Shown here: positions 45,560-57,680 of the stretch, one piece after another | How the letters are laid out: every line of letters starts with the position of its first letter | Numbering within the stretch: position 1 is the stretch's first letter | From: Plotosus lineatus | Lineage: Eukaryota > Chordata > Actinopteri > Siluriformes > Plotosidae | Direction: 5' to 3' | DNA length: 64,000 bases | Assembly: GCA_024760905.1 (NCBI GenBank) | Contig: CM045729.1 | Span: 4,666,163-4,730,162 of the forward strand | Translations under genes and position numbers: made by a program | The notes under the pieces: model-generated | The model's database searches: none | What the model was told of the DNA's origin: nothing | What the model saw: the letters and a program-made list of their open reading frames with translations, nothing else

Positions 45560-45571
45560 AGTTTCGCTTTC
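45560..45571 (-). promoter_or_regulatory. interferon-stimulated response element (ISRE)
   Basis: AGTTTCGCTTTC matches the ISRE consensus AGTTTCNNTTTC exactly; on the gene strand it reads GAAAGCGAAACT, the IRF/ISGF3 site. Its place directly upstream of the TATA box is typical of interferon-induced promoters. A kappaB-like GGAATTTCTC (minus strand, 45583-45574) adjoins it with one mismatch to the usual site. Confidence 0.78.
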
Positions 45572-45765
45572 ACGAGAAATTCCAATCAAACGGAAACGAG
45601 AGCAGAACGCCCTGCTGAATCATTATTAGTCCGACTCCGAGTCATTTGAACCGAACCGACTCCTCATCCAATCCTGAGTGAGGAGGCCCAGTGGCGAGTC
45701 ACTCTGAAGTCTGAACAGAAGTTTTCTATTGAGTCCGAGTCTTTATTTCCTGGTAGTGTTCGAGA

Positions 45766-45781
45766 TTCACTTTCATTTCAC
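45766..45781 (-). promoter_or_regulatory. second IRF-type element
   Basis: On the gene strand GTGAAATGAAAGTGAA contains GAAAGTGAA and a further GAAA half-site, as in IRF-bound enhancers. It lies about 200 bases upstream of the ISRE. Confidence 0.5.
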
Positions 45782-45829
45782 TGCTCCCTCCGACGTTACA
45801 GCAGAGGCATGCTCACCCTCAGCACAAAC

Positions 45830-46160
45830 CGATCTGCAAACCAATCAGTCAACAAACAAACAAACCAGTCAGCAAAAACAATCAATAAACAAATAAACAA
45901 ACCAAGCAGTCAACAAATAAATAAACAAATCAGTCAAAAATAACAATCAATAAACAGATAAACAAACCAGTCAGTCAAGAAACAAAAAACCAAATCAATC
46001 AAAAAACAAATAAACAAATCAATCTGTAAACCAATCAGTCAACAAACAAACAAACAAACCGATCGATAAAAAAAATCACTCAACAAAAATAGACAACACA
46101 ATCAATAAACAAATAAACAAACTAATCAGTCAACAAACAAACAAACCAGACGATCTATAA
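45830..46160. repeat. AAC-rich tandem repeat (about 24-base unit)
   Basis: Imperfect units of the form CAATCAGTCAACAAACAAAC / AATAAACAAACCAATCAG repeat at least ten times. It lies just upstream of the sacsin-like promoter and separates it from the LINE-rich block. Confidence 0.85.
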
Positions 46161-46320
46161 ATCCCCTCCCTGAATTGCCACCTTATCATGGTGGATGGGA
46201 TTGCATGACCTAATGGTCCTAGGAACGATGTTGTCGGGGGCGTTATGCCCCTGGTAGGGTCACTCAAGTCAAACAGGTCCTGGGTGAAGGTCCAGACGAA
46301 GTTCGGTTCATAAGACCTCT

Positions 46321-46673
46321 GTCTGTCTGTCTTCCTTTCGGCTTTTTCCCTTTTACTCGGGAGTCGCCACAGTGAATCATCTGATTCGCACGTTTGATTT
46401 GGCAGAGGTTTTTACGTCGGATGCCCTTCCTGTCATAACCCTTTTAGCAAGGGACAGAAACACGCTGACGACTTTGTAGCCTACTCTTTACGAATGTCAG
46501 CAATGGATCTTTTACATGCCTCACACCATAGACAGTGAGAGAAATGGCCCGCCTTTGATAACCCAGTTAGCCGCACTGGGGGGGACAATGACAACCTTGT
46601 GGAGAGTGGGACTCGAACCCCCAACCTTTGGATCAGCGATCCAGCGCCCTATACCACTAGACCACCACTGCCC
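46321..46673 (-). mobile_element. tRNA-derived SINE, family B, full length with target duplication
   Basis: The 17-base repeats CGGTTCATAAGACCTCT flank it at 46304-46320 and 46674-46690. On the minus strand: head GTGGTCTAGTGGTATAGGGC, B-box GGGTTCGAGTCCCAC, LINE-like middle GGAAGGGCATCCGACGTAAA, and 3' end CACTGTGGCGACTCCCGAG...AGCCGAAAGGAAG, followed by (GACA)n. It interrupts the leader of the second-family LINE. Confidence 0.9.
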
Positions 46674-47494
46674 CGGTTCATAAGACCTCTATGCTATATA
46701 AAAATAAAAGGACACAATTTCCCTTACCCTCGAAGGTAAGTACCTGGGGGTCGGGCTTCTGCCCATGGAACCCGGCCGAGCCCAGCACGAAAAGGAGACA
46801 TGGGTCCGCCCTCCCATGGACCCACCACCTGTAGAAGGGGCGCTAGGGGTCAGGTGGGATGTGAGTTGGGTTGCAGCCGAAGGCATGGGTTCTGTCGGAC
46901 TGATCCGCGGTTACTGACTCTGACTCTTGAGACATGGAATGTCACCTCTCTGGCAGGGAAGGAGCCTGAGCTGGCACGTGAGGTGGAGAGATACCGACGA
47001 GAAAAATTAAGGGGAAAATATGCTGATTTAAAATTTTATGGTGTCAACATAACTCAAAAAAGAGATACAGTCGGGCTCACCTCAACGCATAGCTTGGGCT
47101 CTGGAACCACCCATCTTGAGAGAGGCTGCACCTTAATCCATTCTGGAGTTGTTCATGGAGAGAGGCAGAGAGCCAGTGTGGGCATCCTTGTTGCCTCAGT
47201 GCCCAAATGTTGAGGTTCTCCCGGGTCAATGAAAGCATAGCTTCCCTCCGCCTTTGGGTGAGGGGACAGGTCCTGACTGTTATTTGTGCTTATGCACCAA
47301 ATGACAGTGCAGAGTACTCACCCTTCTTGGAGTCTTTAGGGGCAGTGTTGGAGAAAGCTCCCTCAGGAGACTCATTCGTTGTCTTGGGAGACTTCAACGC
47401 CCAAGTGGGCAATGATAGTGTGACCTAGAAGGGTGTGATCAGTAGGTACGGGCTGTCCAGTCTGAATCCAAATGGTGTTTCATTGTTGGACTTC

Positions 47495-47722
47495 TGTGCT
47501 CATCACAGTTTGTCTATCACGAACACCATGTTCCAACATAAGGGTGCTCATAAGTGCACTTGGCACCAGGATACCCTAGGTCGCAGTTCAATGATCGACT
47601 TTGTAGTCATGTGCTCACACAGTTTGTCTATCACGAACACCATGTTCCAACATAAGGGTGCTCATAAGTGCACTTGGCACCAGGATACCCTAGGTCGCAG
47701 TTCAATGATCGACTTTGTGGTC
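47495..47722 (+). repeat. 114-base tandem duplication in LINE endonuclease
   Basis: The block coding for SLSITNTMFQHKG to SSMIDFVVM occurs twice in the same frame (unit 38 codons), with almost no difference between copies. Confidence 0.88.
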
Positions 47723-48509
47723 ATGTCACCGAACTTGAGGTAGCATGTTCTGGACACTCGGTGAAGATGGGAACTGAGCTGTCAACTGACCATAACCTGG
47801 TGGTGAGCTGGCTTTGATGGCCGAGGTCCAACCGTGTAATTAGGGTCTGCTGGGAACTTTTGGCGGAGTCTCCTGTTTGAGAGACTTTAAACTCCCACTC
47901 CTGGCAGAGCGACAACCATGTCCTGGAGGAGGCTGGTGACATGGAATCCGAATGGGCCATGTTTCATGCCTCCATTGCTGAGGAGGCAACCCATATTGTG
48001 ACCGGAAGGTCATCGGTGCTTGTCGTGGTGGTAACCCCTGAACCTGCTGGTGGACACCTGTGGTGATGGAGACTGAAAAAAAGAGGCCTATGGGGTCGTA
48101 TTGGCCTGTGGGACTCTCGTGGCAGCAGACAAGAACCGGCAGGCCAAACATGCTGCAGCCAAAGCTGTCGCAGATGCAAAATCTCAGGCATGGGAGGAGT
48201 TCAGTGAGGGCCTGTAGAGTGATTATCGGATGGAATAAAAAAGGTTCCGGACCACCATCCGACGCCTCAGCAGGGGGAAGCAGTTCTCCACAAACACTGT
48301 TTAAAGTGGAAGTGGGGAGCTACTCACTTCGACTGGGGATGTCGTCGGGAGGTGGAGGGAATACTTTGAGGACCTCCTCAACCCCACCAGCATGCCGTTC
48401 GTGGAGGAGGAAGACCCTGGGGGTGTGGGCAGGGGTCTGCCCATCACTGGAGTGGAGGTCACTAAAGTAGTAAAAAAGCACCTCAGTGGTCAGGCTCTGG
48501 GATTGGCTA

Positions 48510-50527
48510 TCTTCTTCTTCTTCTTTTCCTTTCGGCTTTTCCCTTCAGGGGTCACCACAGCAAACCATCCGTCTCCATCTCACCCTATACTCTGCATCTT
48601 CTACTCTTACTCCAAATGCTTTCATGTCCTCCTTCACCACATCCATAAATCTTCTATTTGGTCTTCCTCTAGACCTTCTGCCTGGTAGTTCCAACCTCAG
48701 CATCCTACTACAAATATACTCACTATCCCTCCTCTGTACATGTCCAAACCATCTCAATCTAGTCTCTCTGACTTTGTCTCCAAAACCTCCAAGATGTGAT
48801 GTCCCTCTGATGTACTCATTCCTGATATCCATTCTCGTTAATCCCAAAGAGAACCTCAACATTTTCATCTCCGCTACCTTCAGCTCTGCCTCCTGCCTTT
48901 TCCCCAGGGCCACTGTTTCTAAACCATACAACATTTCAGGCCTCGTCACCAGCTTGTACACTTTTCCTTTCATTATTGCCGATACCTTCCTATCACACAT
49001 CACACCGGACACTTTTCTCCAACCATTCCGACCTGCCTGCACACGCTTCTTCACCTCTTTGCTACACTCTCTATTGCTCTGGATTGTTGAGCCTAAGTGC
49101 TTAAAATCCTACACCTTCGTTATCTCTGTTCCCTGTAACATCACCATTCCTCCTGGGTCCTTCTCATTCACACACATGTATTCTGATTTTCTGAGGCTAA
49201 CCTTCATTCCCCTCCTTTCCAGGGCATACCTCCACCTCTCTAGATTTTCCTCCACTTGTTCTCTGCTCTCACTACAGATCACGATGTCATCTGCAAACAT
49301 CATAGTCCATGGAGATTCTTGTCTAACCTCGTCTGTCAGCCTGTCCATCACCGTAGCAAACAAGAAGTAGCTCTCACTACTAACCTGTATGAATAATTTT
49401 CTCCCTCCTTACTGTCCAACCTATCATACAAGTCATCATACGCCCTCTGTTTGGCCTTTGGGACCACTACCTTCACTTTATGCTGCATCTTCCTGTACTC
49501 CTGTTTACTTTTATGAGTCCTCTCACAGTCCCACTTCTTCTTAGCTAACCTCTTCCTTTTTACACACTCCTGCACTTCCTCATTCCACCACCAAGTCTCC
49601 TGATCTACTTTCCTTCCAGAGGACACACCAAGTACTCTATTACCTGTCTATCTGATCACATTTTCTGTGGTTGTCCAGTCATCTGAAAGCACTTCCTGAA
49701 CACCCAAAGCCTCTTTAGACTCCTCCTTGAAGACAACACAACACTCTTCCTTTTTCAGCTTCCAACACTTTGTCTTCTGCTCTGCCTTTGCCTTCTTCAC
49801 CATCAGCGTCATCCTGGACCCCACCATTCTATGCTGTCTGGAAACAGTCTCACCCACTACTACTTTGCAGTCACTGACTTCCTAGATGTAGTCTACCTGT
49901 GTCTGTCCTTCTGTGTTCCTGCTCTGGATACCAAACCTGCCTATCACTTCCTTGTCCCCTCTGTTGCCTGCACCAACATGTCCAATGAAGTCTGCACCAA
50001 TGACCACACTTTCACCTCTGGGTGTACTCTGCATCACTTCAGCCAACTCACTCCAGAATCTCTCTTTCTCTTTTAGGTCACATCCTGCCTGTGGGGCATA
50101 AGCACTAACAACATTGAACATCACACCTTCAATTTCTAACTTGAGACTCATCACGCTGTCTGATACTGTTTTCACTTCTGGAACATTCCTGACAAACCCC
50201 TACTTCAAGATCCTACTCCATTTCTCTTCCCATCCACATCATGATAAAACAGCTTAAACCCTCCTCTTAAGCTTCGAGCCTTGCTACTTTTCCACCTGGT
50301 CTCCTGAACTCACAGAATGTCCACCTTCCTCCTATACATCAGTCAGCCAGCTCTCCTGCTTTTCCTGTCATAGTTCCTACATTCAAAGTCCCTACTCTCA
50401 GTCCTAGACTCGTGCATTTCCTCTTCTCCCTCTGCCTACAGACACACCTATCGTGTCTTCTTCTTTGTCCAACAGTAGTCCAATTTCCACCAGCACCCTG
50501 TTGGTTAACAGCACTGATGGCGGTCGT
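48510..50527 (-). mobile_element. RTE-type LINE copy 5, internally deleted
   Basis: The 3' end (AGCCGAAAGGAAAAGAAG) lies at 48510-48540. The C-terminal region ([23 protein letters not shown]) and FADDIVI at about 49290 follow. Most of the reverse transcriptase is deleted near 49370. Linker and endonuclease remnants ([29 protein letters not shown]) run to 50527. It interrupts the second-family LINE. Confidence 0.85.
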
Positions 50528-50655
50528 TTGTTTATTCTCTAAAAGATATAAAGACATTTAGTTATAAATAGTGCATTCAGGAATTTTAAACGGGAAAGAA
50601 AGAAGTGATACCGATCTGTTGTTACTGATGTATATGTGTGTAGTTGCTGATGTAT
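50528..50655. other. no feature recognised
   Basis: A short AT-rich spacer between LINE copy 5 and a third-family LINE fragment. Confidence 0.4.
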
Positions 50656-50659
50656 GTGT

Positions 50660-50970
50660 GTATAGCAATTTGTGTTTCCAACCTTGTGGGAACATTTTGG
50701 GAATGGTCCCTTCCTGTTCCAACATGCCTGCCAACTTGACTACTGCTCTCCTCGGGGTGTAGATGCTTGGTATATCAGCTTGAGGGGGGTTCTGTGTCTG
50801 GAACTTTTTCATTTCAGGTAGTTTTCAACAGCTTTCTCAGCAAGTTCATGTGAAACCAGTTAAGTTTTCTGTCATGACGTTCATAAGCTGTCCATGTCTC
50901 ACAGGCATACAGTGGAATAGGCAGTAGAACTTTTCGGTACACCTTTGTCCGCATGGCTGGGATCCCCGCA
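50660..50970 (-). mobile_element. third-family LINE fragment
   Basis: The minus strand reads LLPIPLYACETWTAYERHDR, LNWFHMNLLRKLLK, then NPPQADIPSIYT and VKLAGMLEQEGTIPKMF, the usual C-terminal part of this LINE. Stops and small shifts are present. Confidence 0.65.
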
Positions 50971-51034
50971 ATGCCGGTAGAAGCAGACCAGGGTGATATG
51001 AAGTAAAGCTCAAGCTTCCTCCTCTTTCATCTCA

Positions 51035-51175
51035 GCACCCACCCACACATGTCCTGTGTGCAGGCAAGTCTTTCAGGCCTGGATCGACCTCACTAGCTAT
51101 CTGCGGATGGACAGCCACTTATCATCTGATATGAAGTCATGGTCATCTTCAAACTCGAAAGACAAACAAGAACAA
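51035..51175 (+). mobile_element. third-family LINE fragment with C2H2 finger, opposite strand
   Basis: The plus strand reads HTCPVCRQVFQAWIDLTSYL, the terminal C2H2-type finger of this LINE type. It is oriented away from the fragment at 50660-50970. Confidence 0.55.
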
Positions 51176-51182
51176 CAATAAT

Positions 51183-51189
<7 letters not shown>

Positions 51190-51240
<51 letters not shown>
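51190..51240. repeat. (TA)n microsatellite
   Basis: A TA run directly adjoining the 3' end of the next LINE copy. Confidence 0.95.
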
Positions 51241-51243
<3 letters not shown>

Positions 51244-53186
51244 TCTTTTACTTTCGGCTGCTCCCTTCAGGGGTCGCCACAGCAAATCATCCGCCTCCAC
51301 CTCACCCTGTCCTCCGCATCTTCTTTTCTGACTCCAACGGCCTTCATGTCTTCCTTCACCACATCCAAAAATCTCTTCTTTGGTCTTGCTCAAGGCCTTC
51401 TGCCTGGTAGTTCCAAACTCAGCATCCTACTGCCAATATACTCACTATCCCTCCTCTGTACATGTCCAAACCATCTCAATCTAGCCTCTCTGACTTTGTC
51501 TCCAAAACATCTTACGTGGGCTGTCCCTCTGATATACTCATTTCTGATCCTATCCATCCTCGTTACTCCCAGAGAGAACATCAACATTTTCATCTCCGCT
51601 ACCTCCAGCTCTGCCTCCTGCCTTTTCATCAGCGCCACTGTTTCTAATCCATACAACATCGCTGGCCTCACCACCGTCTTGTACACTTCCCATCTCTATT
51701 TCTCTGCTGTGCCAACCTGTATAGATCATTTTCTCCCTCTTTACTATCCAACCTATCATACAAGTCATCATACGCCCTCTGTTTGGCCTTAGCCACTGCT
51801 ATTTTCGCCTTATGCTGTGTCTCCCTGTACTCCTGTTTACTCCCTTCGGTCCTCTCAATGTCCCACTTCTTCTTAGCTAACCTCTTCCTTTGTACACACT
51901 CCTGCACTTCCTCATTCCACCACCAAGTCTCCTTATCTACTTTCCTTCCAGATGACACACCAAGTATTCTCCTACCTGTCTCTCTGATCACATTTGCTGT
52001 GGTTGTCCAGTCATTTGGAAGCACTTCCTGGCCACCCAAAGCCTGTTTCAACTCCTCCTTGAAGACAACCCGACACTCTTCCTTTTTCAGCTTCCACCAC
52101 TTTGTCTTCTGCTCTGCCTTTGCCTTCTTCACCTTCCTCACCATCAGCATCATCCTGCACATCACCATCCTATGCTGTTTGGCAACACTCTCACCCACGA
52201 TGACTTTGCAGTCACTGACTTCCTTCAAATTACATCGCCTGCACAAGATGTAGTCTACCTGTGTGCTCCTACCTCCACTTTTATAAGTCACCCTATGCTC
52301 CTGTTTCTTCTGAAAGAAAGTATTCACCACAGCCATTTCCATCCCTTTTGCAAAATCTATCAACATCTGTCCTTCTGCGTTCCTGTCCTGGATACCAAAC
52401 CTGCCCATCACTTCCTCGTCCCCTCTGTTGCCTGTACCAACATGTCCATTGAAGTCTGCACCAATGACCACTCTTTCACCTCTGGGGGTACTCTGCATCA
52501 CTTCATCTAAGTCACTCCAGAATCTCTCCTTCTCTTCTAGCTCACATCCTGCCTGTGGGGCATAAGCACTAACAACATTGAGCATTACACCATCGATTTC
52601 TAACTTGAGACTCATCACTCTGTCTGACACTCTTTTCACTTCTAGAACATTCCTGGCAAACTCCTCCTTCAAGATGACTCCGACTCCATTTCTCTTCCCA
52701 TCCACACCGTGATAAAACAGCTTAAACCCTGCTCCTATGCTTCTAGCCTTGCGACCTTTCCACCTGGTCTCCTGAACACACAGTATGTCCACCTTCCTCC
52801 TCTGCATCATGTCAGCCAGCTCTCTACCTTTTCCTGCCATAGTTCCAACGTTCAAAGTCCCTACTTTCAGTCCTAGACTCATGCCTTTCCTCTTCTCTCT
52901 CTGGCAACGGACACGCCTCCCGCCTCTCCTTCTTTGACGTCTTCGACCAACAGTAGTCCAATTTCCATCAGCACCCTGTTGGTTGACGGCACTGATGGCG
53001 GTCATTGTTAACCCGGGCCTCGACCGATTCGGTATGTGATTCTTTCTTGTGATTCGCATAGTTTATTTGGGATTTGTTTTACGCCCGATGCCCTTCCTGA
53101 CACAACCCTCTGCATTTATCCGGGCTTGGGACCGGCGTGAGGGAGAGACACTGGTTTGTGTGCCCCCCCCCCCCCCCACGGCTGCA
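51241..53186 (-). mobile_element. RTE-type LINE copy 6, internally deleted
   Basis: Minus strand: 5' leader at 53000-53186, then a long open frame (53059-51668, 463 codons) covering the endonuclease from [15 protein letters not shown] through VVIGADFNGHVG and DYILCRRCN to the linker ([24 protein letters not shown]). Near 51690 the reading jumps to the C-terminal region ([18 protein letters not shown]), so the whole reverse transcriptase is missing. The 3' end is at 51241 next to (TA)n. Confidence 0.88.
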
Positions 53187-53189
53187 TTT

Positions 53190-53254
<65 letters not shown>

Positions 53255-53260
53255 GTATGT
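53187..53260. repeat. (TA)n/(TG)n microsatellite
   Basis: A TA run (53190-53206) passes into a TG run (about 53205-53241) and then TATG units, at the 5' end of LINE copy 6. Confidence 0.93.
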
Positions 53261-53975
53261 ATGGTATGTTCCCAGTGTGTTTAATCATCTGTGCTATTCA
53301 CCAACATGAGATGAGGAACAGACTCCACACTGCCTCCACAGAGCGGTGAAGCTCAAGATGCTCGACAGAAAGATTTCACATCATAGAACACACCATACCA
53401 CAAAAAAAAACCTTAAAATAATTTGTTTACAATTGTGGCTTTATTTATTTATTTCAAATACGAGTTTCAAACATACTAGTAGTTCATTTGCGCCAATACC
53501 TGTACTAGCTAACTATGCCAACAGGGGTCAGTGTCATTCCACTTTGCCTCATTTCAATTCGACAGTACAGCACTTTGCACAGGTTGTGTTTTATATTTTA
53601 GTATTAATAAAATTCAAGAGTTGTGCTCTTAGTCAAGGAAATATCCAAATACTTACGTTTTTACTCAATACACAAATGATCCAGAAAACATTCATTACAA
53701 ACTATTGCTGGTTGCTGGATCTTATGTTCATCAAAAATTAAAAATTAAAATTAAAAAAAGCGAGTACTTTTGTTTTTTTTAATTAACCGCCTACGCAAGC
53801 TAACACATAACAGTGTGTAACATTACTGCATTGTTGCACACAGGTCATGATTAGTTTGTTTGCATGAAACGTTATCTGAACATTGTGGGAATGTGAAAAC
53901 AGAAAGTTAATTGAGAATATGAACTTGACCTTTCTACACACATCACACACATCCAGTACCAGTGCAGTACCACCT
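53261..53975. other. no feature recognised
   Basis: This is unique-looking AT-rich sequence. A frame of 131 codons on the plus strand (53346-53741) has no recognisable domain, runs through low-complexity stretches and is probably chance. Confidence 0.4.
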
Positions 53976-53977
53976 AG

Positions 53978-53978
<1 letters not shown>

Positions 53979-54056
<78 letters not shown>
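53979..54056. repeat. (TA)n microsatellite
   Basis: About 39 TA units. Confidence 0.95.
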
Positions 54057-54060
<4 letters not shown>

Positions 54061-54180
54061 CAAAAATAAAAGGACAGGACAAAGACTTTCTATTGAAACT
54101 CCATTTATCACTCCAGATCTGTTTCGAGGGGTGGTGAAACCATCCTCTCTCTTCAGGTGATTATAGAGGAATAGATATAT

Positions 54181-54226
<46 letters not shown>

Positions 54227-54467
54227 GTTTTCTGAGTAAATCCTTCCATAAGAGGGTGCTCAATACTTTTTCGTAGAGCAAATATACGTAAAAATAAAAG
54301 GACAGGACGAAGACTCTCTTCAGGTGATTACAGAGGAATGATTAAAATGTGCTGGGGCGGTGCTATGCCAATAAACGTGGCGTCCACGAGATAGCGTGAT
54401 GTACACAGGGCATTCGGGGGCAGTTCTCTTAAATGTTAGTATTGATACATGCATATATGTACATACA

Positions 54468-54470
<3 letters not shown>
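54057..54470. repeat. dispersed repeat with the modules of 6.8-9.2 kb (Penelope-associated?)
   Basis: AATAAAAGGACAGGACAAAG arm (54066), GTTTCGAGGGGTGGTGAAACC, a (GATA)n run (54181-54224), TTTTCTGAGTAAATCCTTCC, a second shortened arm at 54293, and the spacer with AATAAACGTGGCGTCCACG (54371). The order matches 8768-9100. It is bounded by (TA)n on both sides. Confidence 0.65.

Positions 54471-54522
<52 letters not shown>
54471..54522. repeat. (TA)n microsatellite
   Basis: A TA run between the dispersed repeat and LINE copy 7. Confidence 0.95.
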
Positions 54523-54524
<2 letters not shown>

Positions 54525-57500
54525 TTCTTCTTCTTCTTTTACTTTCGGCCGCTCCCTTCAGGGGTCGCCACAGCAAATCATCCGCCTCCACCTCACCCTG
54601 TCCTCCGCATCTTCTTTTCTGACTCCAACGACCTTCATGTCTTCCTTCACCACATCCATAAATCTCTTCTTCGGTCTTCTTCGAGGCCTTCTGCCTGGTA
54701 GTTCCAACCTCAGCATCCTACTGCCAATATACTCACTATCCCTCCTCTGTACATGTCCAAACCATCTCAATCTAGCCTCTCTGACTTTGTCTCCAAAACA
54801 TCTTACTTGGGCTGTCCCTCTGATATACTCATTTCTGATCCTATCCATCCTCGTTACTCCCAGGGAGAACCTCAACATTTTCATCTCCGCTACCTCCAGC
54901 TCTGCCTCCTGCCTTTTCCTCAGCGCCACTGTTTCTAAGCCATACAACATCGCTGGCCTCACCACCGTCTTGTACACTTTTCCCTTCATTCTTGCTGACA
55001 CTCTCCTATCGCACATCACCGGATACTTTTCTCCAACCATTCCAGCCTGCCTGCACACGCTTCTTCACCTCTTTTCCACACTCTCCATTGCTCTGGATTG
55101 TTGAGCCTAAGTACTTAAAATCCTCCAGCTTCGTTATCTCTGCTCCCTGTAACATCACCGTTCCTCCTGGGTCCTTCTCATTCACACACATGTATTCTGA
55201 TTTTCTGAGGCTAACCTTCATTCCTCTCCTTTCCAGGGCATATCTCCACCTCTCTAGATTTTCCTGCACTTGTTCTCTGCTCTCACTACAGATCACGATG
55301 TCATCTGCAAACATCATAGTCCATGGAGATTCTTGTCTCACCTCGTCTGTCAGCCTGTCCATCACCATAGCAAACAAGAAGGGGCTCAGAGCTGACCCTT
55401 GATGCAGTCCCACCTCCACCTTGAATTCGTCGGTCACACTGACAGCACACCTCACCACTGTCTTACATCTCTCATACATGTCCTGCACCACTCGAACATA
55501 CTTCTCTGCCACTCCAGACTTCCTCATGCAATATCACAGTTCTTCTCTTGGCACCCTGTCATATGCTTTTTCCAGATCCACAAAGGCACAATGTAGCTCC
55601 CTCTGACCTTCTCTGTACTTCTCTATTAACATCCTCAAGGCAAACATTGCATCTGTGGTGCTCTTTCTTGGCATGAAACCAAACTGTTGTTCACAAATGC
55701 TGACCTCTGCCCTTAGTCTAGCTTCCACTATTCTCTCCCATAACTTCATCGTATGGCTCATCAACTTTATCCCTCTGTAGTTGCTGCAACTCTGCACGTC
55801 TCCCTTGTTCTTAAAAATGGGCACCAGCACACTTCTCCTCCACTCCTCCGGCATCTGCTCACTCTCTAGTACCTTGTTGAATGTTCTTGTCAGAAAATCT
55901 ACTGCTACCTCTCCTAGACACTTCCATACCTCCACAGGTATATCATCAGGACCAACTGCCTTTCCATTCTTCATCCTCTTCAATGCCCTTCTCACTTCAC
56001 CCTTACTGATCTTTGCTACATCCTGCTCCTCAATGGTTACCTCTTCTACTCTTTTTTCTCTCTCATTTTCCTCATTCATCAGCTCTTCAAAGTACTCTTT
56101 CCATCTTCCCAGCACACTTCTGTCATTAGTCAATAGAGTTCCCTCTCTGTCCTTTATCAATCTAACTTGCTGCACGTCCTTCCCATCTCTATTTCTCTGC
56201 TGTGCCATCCTGTATAGATCATTTTCTCCCTCTTTACTATCCAACCTATCATACAAGTCATCATACGCCCTCTGTTTGGCCTTAGCCACTGCTACTTTCG
56301 CCTTACGCTGTGTCTCCCTGTACTCCTGTTTACTCTCTTCGGTCCTCTCAATGTCCCACTTCTTCTTGGCTAACCTTTTCCTTTGTACACACTCCTGCAC
56401 TTCCTCATTCCACCACCAAGTCTCCTTATCTACTTTCCTTCCAGAGGACACACCAAGTACTCTCCTACCTGTGTCCCTGATCACATTTGCTGTGGTTGTC
56501 CAGTCATTTGGAAGCACTTCCTGGCCACCCAAAGCCTGTTTCAACTCCTCCTTGAAGACAACACGACACTCTTCCTTTTTCAGCTTCCACCACTTTGTCT
56601 TCTGCTCTGCCTTTGCCTTTTTCACCTTTCTCACCATCAGAGTCATCCTGCACACCACCATCCTATGCTGTTTGGCAACACTCTCACCCACGATGACTTT
56701 GCAGTCACTGACTTCCTTCAAATTACATCGCCTACACAAGATGTAGTCTACCTGTGTGCGCCTACCTCCGCTTTTATAAGTCACCCTATGCTCCTGTTTC
56801 TTCTGGAAGAAAGTATTCACCACAGCCATTTCCATCCTTTTTGCAAAATCTATCAACATCTGTCCTTATGCGTTCCTGTCCTGGATACCAAACCTGCCCA
56901 TCACTTCCTCGTCCCCTCTGTTGCCTGCACCAACATGTCCATTGAAGTCTGCACCAATGACCACTCTTTCACCTCTGCGGGTACTCTGCATCACTTCATC
57001 TAAGTCACTCCAGAATCTCTCCTTCTCTTCTAGCTCACATCCTGCCTGTGGGGCATAAGCACTAACAACATTGAGCATTACACCTTCAATTTCTAACTTG
57101 AGATTCATCACTCTGTCTGACACTCTTTTCACTTTTAGAACATTCCTGACAAACTCCTCCTTCAAGATGACTCCGACTCCATTTCTCTTCCCATCCACAC
57201 CGTGATAAAATAGCTTAAACCATGCTCCTAAGCTTTTAGCTTTGCTACCTTTCCACCTGGTCTCCTGAACACACAGTATGTCCACCTTCCTCCTCTGCAT
57301 CATGTCAACCAGCTCTCTACCTTTTCTGTGCAGAGTTCCAACATTCAAAGTCCCCACTCTCAGTCCTAGACTCATGCCTTTCCTCTTCTCTCTCTGCCTA
57401 CGGACACGCCTCCCACCTCTCCTTCTTCGACGTCTTCGACCAACAGTAGTCCAATTTCCATCAGCGCCCTGTTGATTGACAGCACTGATGGCGGTCGTTG

Positions 57501-57680
57501 TTAACCCGGGCCTCGACCGATCCGGTATGGAGGTAATACTTTTGATTTGCATCATCAATAATTGGCATTGGTTTTACGTCGGATGCCCTTCCTGACACAA
57601 CCCTGTGCATTTCTCCGGGCTTGGGGCCGGCATGAGGGGGAGAGACACTGATTAGTGCCCCCCCCCCCACCTCATGGCTG

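Larger units (their letters stand above)
46161..48509 (+). mobile_element. LINE of the second family, 5' half, with nested SINE
   Basis: It begins with the leader CCCTCCCTGAATTGCCACC and GATGTTGTCGGGGGCG. The endonuclease follows: TLETWNVTSLAGKEPELARE (46915), VGLTSTHSLGSG (47069), ICAYAPNDSAEY (47284), VVLGDFNAQVGND (47380), STWHQ-like CTWHQDTLGRSSMIDFVVM (47555 and 47670). Linker sequence runs to about 48500 (NPTSMPFVEEED), where an RTE LINE interrupts. A 114-base internal duplication and several frameshifts are present. Likely in the jockey/Rex1/CR1 range of non-LTR elements; the clade is not resolved. Confidence 0.78.

Noticed and set aside
53979..54137. Frames encoding YIYIYI repeats here and at other TA tracts
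   Set aside because: They come from translation of TA microsatellites.
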